DNA of 64,000 nt from Paulinella micropora (lineage: Eukaryota; Cercozoa; Imbricatea; Euglyphida). Position 1 is the first letter of the stretch; every line of letters begins with the position of its first letter. The DNA is taken from the NCBI GenBank assembly GCA_009731375.1, contig BJOX01000030.1:1347296-1411295 (forward strand). The letters are read 5' to 3'. The notes beneath the pieces were generated by a model. That model ran no database searches, was not told the DNA's origin, and was given only the letters and a program-made list of their open reading frames with translations. The position numbers and the translations under genes were made by a program. Below, piece by piece: positions 11,284 to 21,553 of this stretch.

Positions 11284-11324
11284 CTATGGCGGTCTGTTTT
11301 TGAGCAAAACAGGCAGTAACACAG

Positions 11325-11392
11325 TCAACTAAGGCTTGTGAATGTGTTCTGTTACAAAAACATACCATAGCACTATCGCAAGCCTTAGTTGA
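11325..11392. repeat. 14-bp inverted repeat
   Basis: TCAACTAAGGCTTG at 11325-11338 and its exact complement at 11379-11392, with 40 nt between. It lies in the probable intron of the PiggyBac remnant. Confidence 0.8.
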
Positions 11393-11493
11393 CAAGAAAG
11401 CAACACCAAATTACAAGCAAACACTTGTGAACAGAAGGGGACTAGGTACTCGTAATCTTCATCCTCGAGATCGCTCGGGATCAAGCCCTCCAT

Positions 11494-11701
11494 ACTGAGA
11501 AAACACAGAGAAACAAATGCACAGCAACAAAAAAAAAAAACGAGGCACACAGAAAGCAGCTTTGGTTACTTCCTGAAAATTCTTCAGACAGTGCCGGTGT
11601 CCGTTCTTCAGACAGTGCCTGTGATTCAAGGTATACCTTGGTAGGGCAAGGTATACCTTGGTAAGGCAAGGTATACCTTGATTCAGAGAGGGAGAGAGAA
11701 G

Positions 11702-11757
<56 letters not shown>

Positions 11758-11772
11758 GACAGAGAGAGACAG

Positions 11773-11803
<31 letters not shown>

Positions 11804-12489
11804 GAGTGAGAGAGAGAGAGACATTGAGACATATCTTGAAAGAAGGAAGAAAAGAAAGAGAGAAATGAGAGAGAGAGAAATTGAGAGAAATGAGAGAGAG
11901 AGAGAGAGTAGAGAGAGGAGAGAGAGAGAGAGAGAGGAAAAAGCAACAGAGAGACGGTGAGAAAGAGATGCAGAGAAAAGTTTGTGCATATATATATATA
12001 GTGCATATAAATGATGCATCATGTAGTTAGTAAAAAAATAAAACGTGCAAGCAAATAAAAAGCCAACCCTCTCATATGCGTTTATCGCAAAACCGTAGAA
12101 CAAACCTTTGTGCAGACGCCTTCTACGTCACGGAGGTAACTCGGGACATGTACGACAGCAAGGTATGACCTAGAAATTCAAGGTATGAGGCCAACGGGAG
12201 CCAAGGTATACCTTATGAATTCAAGGTATACCTTACAAATTCAAGGTATACCTTATGAATTCAAGGTATACCTTACGAATTCAAGGTATTATTGCGGCAA
12301 GGTTTGATGTGAATAGTCAAGGTAACAAAATCTTGCTGACTCTTCCATTTTATCAGTTCTGCTTTGCACTTAGCGGCAAGTATTCTATTAAGACAGTGCT
12401 TGCGTAAAAAAGTAAGATTTATAAGTCTAAAAAATGTTTCCAGAGCAAGGCCCAGTATACGTAGGTCTTTGCTACCTGTCCGAGATCAC
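11494..12489. repeat. Palindrome trio, GA array, conserved segment, second palindrome array
   Basis: Three palindrome units at 20-bp spacing (11,628-11,683), a (GA)n tract to 11,985, a segment beginning GTGCAAGCAAATAAAAAGCC that recurs at 14,920, 15,940 and 16,390, then a second array with AATTCAAGGTATACCTTA units exactly 20 bp apart (12,163-12,290). The remainder duplicates 10,296-10,520. Confidence 0.8.
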
Positions 12490-12720
12490 CTGTCCGAACA
12501 GACAGCAGAAAAGCTTTATTGCCAGGATCTACTTTCATCACCTGACTTGTAAACATTTCACCACCCTTTCCAACACGCAGGAAGGGGTTCCAATACCTTA
12601 TGATATCGCCAGCTCTTATTTCGGCTTTTTCCTTAGGTGCATTTTTCACCACCACTTTGGTGATTTGAACACTGTCGTCATCGGAGTCACTGTCGTCGCT
12701 GATATCTATCATCACCCGCC
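12490..12720 (-). CDS. Single exon of an unknown gene with an acidic start
   Basis: The open segment runs from an acceptor (gtcaacag) at 12721 to a donor (gtgatc) at 12489. An ATG at 12712 begins MIDISDDSDSDDD, an acidic SUMO-interaction-like motif. It is followed by a compact stretch with AGDIIRYWNP and a later FLLSVRTG. Neither neighbouring exon was found. The downstream side is the sequence duplicated at 10,500. It may be the first exon of a damaged transposon or host gene. I do not recognise the domain. Confidence 0.4.
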
Positions 12721-13100
12721 CTGTTGACAGAGAGAAAGAAAGACTTAATTTATATTTATATTTATATTTATATTTATATTTATATTTATATTTATATTTA
12801 TATTTATATTTATATTTATATTTATATTTATATTTATATTTATATTTATATTTATATTTATATTTAAATTATATTCATATTATCTTTATATTTATCTTTA
12901 TAATTATCTTGCGCTGTGCCCTGTTCATCTTCCGCCGTGCTAATTATGTTAGTATTAATTATCTTACTCTAAGCCCTGTTAGAATGTTTTGTAGATTGCC
13001 TTCGGCTCATACTGTGATTCAAGGTATACCTTGGTGATGCAAGGTATACCTTGGTGGGACAAGGTATACCTTGGAAGGGCAAGGTATACCTTGATTCAGA

Positions 13101-13158
<58 letters not shown>

Positions 13159-13375
13159 GAGATGCATAATGTAGTAAGTAAAAAAATTTTATATTTATAT
13201 TTATATATATTTATACTTAAATTTATATTTATATTCATATTTATATTTATATTATATTTATATTATATTAATTTATAGTATTTTACACTTATATTTATAT
13301 TGTATTTATACTTATATTTATATTTATATTTATATTTATATTTATACTTAAATTTATACTTAAATTTACATTTAT

Positions 13376-13413
<38 letters not shown>

Positions 13414-13783
13414 AAAGAAAGAGAGAGAGAGAAAAAAAAAGAGAGAGAGCGAGCGAGTGAGAGAGATATTAAAATTTATATTTAAATTTATGTTTATATT
13501 TATATTTCAATTTATATTATATTTATATTTACATTATCTTTATATTTATATTTATATTAATTTATAGTTTTTTATACTTATATTTATGTTTATATTTATA
13601 TTTATACTTATATTTATATTTATATTTATATATTTATATACATATTTATATTTATATTTATATTTATATTTATATTTATATTTATATTTATATTTATATT
13701 TATATTTATATTTATATTTATATTTATATTTATATTTAGAGAGAGGGAGAGAGAGGGAGAGAGAGAGAGAGAGAGAGAGAAGG

Positions 13784-13828
<45 letters not shown>

Positions 13829-13877
13829 AGAGAGAGAGAGAGCGAGTGAGAGAGAGAGATCGAGAGAGAGAAGAAAG

Positions 13878-13925
<48 letters not shown>

Positions 13926-13996
13926 AAAAGATCGAGAGAGAGAGAGAGAGGGAAAGAGAGAGAGAAAGAAACAACAAGGAGAGAGAGAGCGCGCGA

Positions 13997-14052
<56 letters not shown>

Positions 14053-14245
14053 GTTTCCACCTTAGATAAAGCTATAACTTGAGTTAAAAATTAATAGCTA
14101 TACTTTTCCCGTGGAAAATTGTTCTCTCAATAAATACGAAGAGGAAGAAGAAAGAAAGAGAGACGATTCCCGTTGCTTTCAAAAGCAAACAGCAGGCAAT
14201 TTCCACTTGAAAATGGGTGGGCCGGCAAGGTATATATCTGACTTT
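12721..14245. repeat. TTTATA and GA microsatellite field
   Basis: (TTTATA)n at 12,750-12,870, 13,190-13,375 and 13,490-13,737; (GA)n and GAGAAAG mixtures at 13,100-13,160, 13,380-13,465 and 13,738-14,050; a palindrome array at 13,017-13,097 with four units about 20 bp apart. 14,060-14,245 is non-repetitive, with no convincing gene. Confidence 0.8.
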
Positions 14246-14247
14246 CA

Positions 14248-15362
<1,115 letters not shown>

Positions 15363-15756
15363 AGCCCCTAGGTTCTTCTCTTACAGGATTGTCGTTGGCT
15401 GTAAATGAAATGGTAAGCAAGTCCCTTCATGTCGCCTTATGTTAATATTAATTATCTTGCGCTATGCACTGTTCATCTTCCGCCGGACATAATTATGTTA
15501 GTATTAATTATCTTGCGCTAAGCCCTGTTAGAATGTTTTGTAGATTGCCTTCGGCTCATACTGTGATTCAAGTTATACCTTGGTAGGGCAAGGTATACCT
15601 TGGTAAGGCAAGGTATACCTTGATTCAGAGAGGGAGAGAGAAGGAGAGAGAGAGAGAGACAGAGAGAGAGACATTGAGACATATGTTGAAAGAAGGAAAG
15701 AAAAGAAAGAGAGAAATGAGAGAGAGAGAGATTGAGAGAAATGAGAGAGAGAGAGT

Positions 15757-15804
<48 letters not shown>

Positions 15805-16210
15805 AGAGAGAGAGGGAGAGAGAGAGGAAAAAGCAACAGAGAGACGGAGAGAAAGAGATGCAGAGAAAAGTGTATACATATATATATATATGTACGCAGT
15901 ACATATAAATGATGCATAATCTAGTAAGTAAAAGAAGTATAACGTGCAAGCAAATAAAATGCAAACCGTAGAACAAACCTTTGTGCATACGCCTTCTACG
16001 TCACGGAGGTAACTCGGGACATGTACCAGCAATATACATCAAAAGATGTTCATTCCTACGTCTGCAAAGTCGTTCTGAAAGCACGTAGTTTTGCAATGGG
16101 TATGCCAACCATCACAAAGACTAGGGCCCGTACTTAATCAATGCCACGCAGGACAGGCACTCAAGCATACGTTGTCGTGAGATGGAGAGAGAAAGAGAGA
16201 GAGAGACATT
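15363..16210 (+). repeat. Tandem module, copy 2
   Basis: Same order as the copy at 14,248: start, body, palindromes (15,567-15,625), GA tract, conserved segment (15,900-16,175). The first palindrome has a changed base (AAGTTATACCTTGG). In the conserved segment the short frame ends at TAA instead of TGA. Confidence 0.8.
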
Positions 16211-16236
16211 TACAAAGAGAGAGAGAGAGACATTTA

Positions 16237-16283
<47 letters not shown>

Positions 16284-16662
16284 GCAACAGAGAGACTGAG
16301 AGAAAGAGATGCAGAGAAAAGTGTATACATATATGTATATGCAGTACATATAAATGATGCATAATGTAGAAAGTAAAACAATTATAACGTGCAAGCAAAT
16401 AAAAAGCCAACCCTCTCATATGCGTTTATTGCAAAACCGTAGAACAAACCTTTGTGCATACTCCTTCTACGTCACGGAGGTAACTCGGGACATGTACCAG
16501 CAATATACATCAAAAGATGTTCATTCCTACGTCTGCAAAGTCGTTCTGAAAGCACGTAGTTTTGCAATGGATACACCAACCATCACAAAGACTAGGGCCC
16601 GTACTTGATGAATGCCACGTAGGACAGGCACTCAAGCATACGTTGTCGTGAGATGGAGAGAG

Positions 16663-16703
<41 letters not shown>

Positions 16704-17129
16704 GAGAGAGAGACATGTACAGAGAGAGAGATCGAGAGGGAGGGAGAGAGATAGAGAGAGAGATCTTGAGAGAAGGAAATAAAAGAGAGAGAGATAGAGA
16801 GAGAGAGAGAGCGAGAGAGAGAGAAAGAGAGAGAGATACTAGTAGTAGAGAGAGTGAGTGAGTGTGAGAGAGAGAGATCCCTGACTGGTAAAAAAAAATT
16901 CAAAAAATCATTGCGGGTGTAAACTCTGCTCTTTGATCAATCACAGGCACTCTTAGTAGAAAAAATTAAAAAGGCAGGGGAAAAATCAAACAAATGTATT
17001 TTTAATTATTTGAACCTCCCACCTTTGGTAAAAATAAATAAATTTTGTTTTTGGCACACTTCCTGGCTCTTTTTCCTGATTTCTTATCGAGGGCACGTTC
17101 TTTTCCTGATTTCTTATTGCGGGCCGAAC
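16211..17129 (+). repeat. Tandem module, partial copy 3, then flank
   Basis: Only the right part of the module is present: GA tract, conserved segment (16,320-16,640) and GA tract to about 16,880. 16,890-17,129 is AT-rich sequence with no gene, ending at the left LTR. Confidence 0.75.
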
Positions 17130-17365
17130 TGTAGGCATCACCCCCGGATAGCCGGTAAAAAATACCTTTTCCTGGTGACAGGTGCACCAGCTTGTTTTTC
17201 AGTATTATTTGTCCGGATTGGACCTGATGCCATTTTATTCCTGGTCTGTTGCCGTTTTCCTTTTTGGCTTCACTGAGCTAATATAACGAGACATCATTCT
17301 CATTCTTGAGGACTGTGTTTGGTTGTATTACCGACTTTTTACGAGCTATCGTTGGGGGCATTACA
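17130..17365 (+). repeat. 5' LTR
   Basis: 236 bp, TG...CA termini, short for the group. Matches 27,485-27,722 over its whole length. Confidence 0.93.
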
Positions 17366-17367
17366 TT

Positions 17368-17385
17368 TGGAGTCCACATCACTAG
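17368..17385 (+). other. Primer-binding site
   Basis: TGGAGTCCACATCACTAG begins two bases after the LTR; TGG pairs with a tRNA CCA end. The TTTGGAGTCCACA part is preserved in the inverted fragment near 61,990. I cannot name the tRNA. Confidence 0.7.
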
Positions 17386-18151
17386 GGTGATTTCTTTCTG
17401 CTTTGCCACACAGGCAACAGAGTGAATTTTCACTGACCTGTCTCACACGGGGACGTCAGACGAAAACAAATACTCCAACACAGCTCCCTCATAACTCTTT
17501 CACAAAACAAATAATTTGATTGGTCTCAAGCAGGTGTCTCGTACCCTCTAGCCCAATCAGTATCTGTGTGCTCACAAGGAGACATCAGATACAAACTCTC
17601 TGTCGTTCTTGCTGTTCTCACACAGAGACCAAGAAGAAGGAGGTGGACAGAAGAGTGAAGGAACACACACAAAACACAAACAAGCATAGGGACAGGAGCA
17701 CAACACTCTACCCTTCTAGTTTGTGCATTTATCTGCATTATCTCACACATACGTCAGAGTATTTTTGCAAATCTCTGATCGTTTTCTAAAGGTAGGTCTG
17801 AGAACCTATCCGACCGACTGTCGACTTCTCAAGGAGAGCTTTTCTAGCTTCTCTATTACTATCTGTGTGTAGGTCCAAGTGCCTCATACTAGATACAATA
17901 TAGAAAAGAAGGAGGAGAAAGTAATCTGAGTAAGGAGAACAAGAAATCGGAGAAAGTCTCAAAGACTATTTTTCTCAAACAAAAACAAACATACAAACAG
18001 TGTTTCATAGAGGACAGGGAATCTTATCCTACCCTCTCTATTAGTTTCTCTCTTCACTAGTCAATCGACTGAAGGAGGAACAGAACACAAACGAACAAAA
18101 ACCAAACATAGGAGCTGACACTGTCCTCCTGTTGATCACTACTACGACATC
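17386..18151 (+). promoter_or_regulatory. Retrotransposon 5' leader
   Basis: About 770 nt without long frames between the PBS and the gag ATG. About 350 nt of it is also present in the fragment at 61,590-61,990. Confidence 0.75.
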
Positions 18152-20845
18152 ATGTCGACAGAGACCGCCGAAGTGAGTGAATTCTCGGAGGCAGATCAAA
18201 GAAGAGAAGAAGAAGAAGCAGGAGGAGGAGGAGGAAGAGGATTGAATGAAGGAGGAGGAGGAGGATTGAATGAAGGAGGAGGAGGAGATGAAGGAGTAGG
18301 AGGAGGAGTAGAAGAGGGCTGGGATGATGAAGGAAGATATGGAGGAGACGAAGATGAAGGAGGATTTGAACAAGAAGAGACGGGAGGAGGAGGAGCATAT
18401 GGTAATCCCTTACCACCTGCCTACACGGGAGGAGGAGGACGAAAAATGATCGACTTGATTCATAGTGATGGAGAGGAGATCACAGTGGAGGAACAACAGT
18501 GGGTGCAAGACCACTATGACCTCACTAAAGAAGAGTTTGATAACAAGATGGGGGTAGAGAAGGACACCTATGTGTGGATCCCTCAGGATCAAAGAAGAGA
18601 GAAAAGTCGTGCTAAAAAGGATGTCTATATCCTATTATCAAACACAGCACAGCTCCTCGGCAAACTGGTCTCTGATCCAGAAGAGAGAAAGAAGATACAG
18701 CATATCAAGTTTGGGGACACACACACCCACCTTGAATTACTCGATGCTATCTTTGGGGTGTACACTCAAACCCTGATTTGGGAACGTACATACGGCCCAC
18801 GATGTGAGGGTTACCTCCAGTACACAAACCCAAGAGCAACGGCCAGATTCCTCGCGACTGGTCAGGAGGCAGTCGATGTAACAAAAATGAAGACCAATCT
18901 GGGTTCGAAAAACTCGAGTGGCATATTTCATTTTTTTACAATGGAAATAAAGGCCTTGGAGGAGGGGAAGGCAGAGATGGAAAAAAGCATTAAGGCAGCA
19001 GGAGAAACTCATCCTGTGATTGATGAGTTAGAGAAGACCGACAGAGTTCTGACCAAGATCAGACTGTTGATGGGTGCGTTACTGCACAAGGAGGCATGGA
19101 AGAGATGGATTCCTACCAAGGATCACTCTGTCCTTAAATCACTTAGTAACGCACCACCGGTCGCCAACAAAGCAGGTGTTGACCAATATGTGGAGAAATA
19201 TAATTTTTTCACATCTGCTTCTGAATTGGTGGCCTTTATCACTCATGCTCAAAAGCTGGTGATATCTGAGAAGAAGAAGGCGAAAGAGAATGAGGAGTTC
19301 GAGAAGACGATGAGACTGGAAAGAATGAAAGCAAAAGTGAGTGGTGCAAAGACACACCCTCCGACATATTTGACCCCACCAGCTCCTGCCCCACCAGCCC
19401 CTGCACCCTCGGGCTCAACTACGGTGGTGGTCACAAACACGGAGAAGAAGGACAGACAGAACATCATAAATGCCTTCAAGGGGAAGAAAGGAGGAGTGGC
19501 AAGTCTCATGCTATATGCCAAGACGAGCTCAGACAAAGACTCTGATGCTTCGCTTTTGAGCAAGCTCAAAGAGATCAATGCCTGCATGAAGGCTTTTCCT
19601 TGCGACGAAACGCAGGAATACGAGGCCCTTGTTACTGTTTTTGACCAATCTCTAGTCTCGGAGGGATTTGATCTGACACAGTACAAGTTTTTGAGAAAGA
19701 AGGAGGAGATTAAGAGAAACAATGCAACAGGCCTAGACGCTCAGTGTGAACTGGCGGTGGCCACACTCATTTCATATTTTCAATCTCATGGATACCAGCA
19801 TCTCTGCACTGGTACTCTCATAGGATTTGAAATCTTTGAGACAGTGGCGATGAGTTTGAGGAGTGCTGTTGGCTTGGCGGCGACCCTTACGGAGGTAGTT
19901 TCCTCCTATGGGCTATTCTATGGCCGCAAGTCGATCATCCTCTATTTCTTTTCGGCGTTACACACAGTTAACCCGAGTAAGCTTACTCAGCTCATACAAC
20001 AATGCTCGACGTTTAGCTCAGTGAAGTCCAAGAACTTCCTCGAGACACACGTGTTCGAAAATACGGTTCAAAGCGTTGCTCCGTCAGCACTGTTTCAAGA
20101 AGTGATGAGTGCATGCTCAAACATGGACTCGCTCACGGAGGCACATACGGCACAGGCAGGCGGTGTACCTGTTGGCGCACAAGCCACGTACACAAACAGA
20201 GTTGCCGGTTGGAAGAGACAGAGAGAGCCAGACCTGAAGACCGCATGTTGGAGGTGGTTCGCGGGCTTGCAGTGTAAGGCACAGATGGAGAACAGAGACT
20301 GCTCTTTCAATCATGATAGGCAGAACCCAACAGCAAGGGCAAATTTTCTGAGCAGGACGGAAGGCAAGGAACCGGGCCTTTTCAATATGCTTCAGATTGC
20401 CGCTGTGAACGAAGGTTGGTATGCCAATATGTGTGATGATGAGGAGTTACGAGAGGCAATCATTACCTACATGAAGAGGATGAAGGAGAAGAAGGAGGAA
20501 AGGGAGAGACAAAAGAACTTAAAGGCCTCTCAAAGAGGACGAGAAGGAGGAGCAGGAGCAGGAGGACGAGGAGGAGGAGGAGGAGGAGGAGGAGGAGGAA
20601 CATGGAGAGGAGCCTCGAGGTGGCAGGGAACCCCTCAGAGAGGAAGAGGAGGAGGTCGGGGATATACCCCTTATGGAGGGAGAGCTGTTCGAGCTCCAGC
20701 CCCCCCACCCAGAGGAGGAGGAGGCTCGTGGGCAAGCTCCAACCCAAATTTCGGTCGAGCTCAGGCCTACAACACTGCCTCGGAGACCGATACGTCATCC
20801 TACCCGGACACTACTCAAGGTAATCGTTTCGAGGTGGTGGAATGA
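18152..20845 (+). CDS. gag: Gag-like protein with a CCCH zinc finger
   Basis: 897 residues from an ATG in the context atcATGtcg. The N terminus is acidic and glycine-rich (residues 1-90), followed by a long mostly helical region likely to hold the capsid, then a Pro/Ala linker near residues 408-420. Around residues 698-724 is a C-x8-C-x8-C-x3-H cluster (ACWRWFAGLQC..., ending SFNH), in place of the CCHC knuckle usual in Ty3/gypsy Gag. The C terminus (about 797-850) is rich in RGG and GGGG, suggesting RNA binding. It ends at a single TGA (20843-20845), after which the same frame stays open. The presumed role is particle assembly and RNA packaging, from position in the element. Confidence 0.85.
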   Translation: MSTETAEVSEFSEADQRREEEEAGGGGGRGLNEGGGGGLNEGGGGDEGVGGGVEEGWDDEGRYGGDEDEGGFEQEETGGGGAYGNPLPPAYTGGGGRKMIDLIHSDGEEITVEEQQWVQDHYDLTKEEFDNKMGVEKDTYVWIPQDQRREKSRAKKDVYILLSNTAQLLGKLVSDPEERKKIQHIKFGDTHTHLELLDAIFGVYTQTLIWERTYGPRCEGYLQYTNPRATARFLATGQEAVDVTKMKTNLGSKNSSGIFHFFTMEIKALEEGKAEMEKSIKAAGETHPVIDELEKTDRVLTKIRLLMGALLHKEAWKRWIPTKDHSVLKSLSNAPPVANKAGVDQYVEKYNFFTSASELVAFITHAQKLVISEKKKAKENEEFEKTMRLERMKAKVSGAKTHPPTYLTPPAPAPPAPAPSGSTTVVVTNTEKKDRQNIINAFKGKKGGVASLMLYAKTSSDKDSDASLLSKLKEINACMKAFPCDETQEYEALVTVFDQSLVSEGFDLTQYKFLRKKEEIKRNNATGLDAQCELAVATLISYFQSHGYQHLCTGTLIGFEIFETVAMSLRSAVGLAATLTEVVSSYGLFYGRKSIILYFFSALHTVNPSKLTQLIQQCSTFSSVKSKNFLETHVFENTVQSVAPSALFQEVMSACSNMDSLTEAHTAQAGGVPVGAQATYTNRVAGWKRQREPDLKTACWRWFAGLQCKAQMENRDCSFNHDRQNPTARANFLSRTEGKEPGLFNMLQIAAVNEGWYANMCDDEELREAIITYMKRMKEKKEERERQKNLKASQRGREGGAGAGGRGGGGGGGGGGTWRGASRWQGTPQRGRGGGRGYTPYGGRAVRAPAPPPRGGGGSWASSNPNFGRAQAYNTASETDTSSYPDTTQGNRFEVVE

Positions 20846-21553
20846 CTGGAGGGGGAAGAAGAGAGGAAGGAGAAGACTGTGAAGTTTAACCCTAAAGTCA
20901 CAGTGCTTTCTAATGCTGTTGTGCAGACTGGGCCAACGCTTCCTCAATGTGAAAACAAAGATGTGGGTACACAGAGACTGCAGCCCCAAGGTAGTCTCAT
21001 ACCCGTTCATACAGCACGGTTACCAATGATAACTGATGCAAATAGGAAGGCGAGACTTGCGATGGAGGCGAGGAGGCCAATGGCAGACGTATCGCCTCGG
21101 CCAAGCAAACAACCACGAACAGACTCAATGTCTACGGTCGCGGCGGGTGGCGAGCAAAAAGACAATGTGTGTACTCAAGTACCACAAGACAATGTCGCTC
21201 AAATAGTAAACGCACCAGTACCGCAGAATAATAAAAATGTTAATGAGGTGAAGCAGGAGGAGAAGAAGGAGGAGTTGAAAAACTTAGAGACAAGACTCCA
21301 AAATTTCGAACGTAAAGTTCTTGTTCTCGCAGCCAATATACACAGGCCCGATGCTCTGTGTTATACGGAACTTTATTGTGAAACATTGAAGACAATATTA
21401 AAAGTTGGTAATGATACGATGGCGAATATTAATATTGTCGGCCGGAATTTTTTTAATCGATACCGGGACTGGGTGGACGGAAATATGAAAAAGTCAACGG
21501 GCACTCTCAAAGGAGTGAGCAGCCGGACGGATATCACGGAATCATCACACTGA
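20846..21553 (+). CDS. Second retrotransposon ORF in the gag frame, probable readthrough extension
   Basis: The frame continues directly from the gag stop, with no other stop, for about 235 codons. No ATG lies near its beginning; the first comes well inside. It is basic and polar, with a K/E-rich helical stretch (about 21,245-21,310). The last part contains a hydrophobic strand, then NDTMANINIV, which sits where a retroviral-type protease would carry D-T/S-G. The protease C-terminal half appears in the next (-1) frame, so the domain may be split between ORFs. Production by UGA readthrough is inferred. Confidence 0.7.
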   Translation: MEGEEERKEKTVKFNPKVTVLSNAVVQTGPTLPQCENKDVGTQRLQPQGSLIPVHTARLPMITDANRKARLAMEARRPMADVSPRPSKQPRTDSMSTVAAGGEQKDNVCTQVPQDNVAQIVNAPVPQNNKNVNEVKQEEKKEELKNLETRLQNFERKVLVLAANIHRPDALCYTELYCETLKTILKVGNDTMANINIVGRNFFNRYRDWVDGNMKKSTGTLKGVSSRTDITESSH

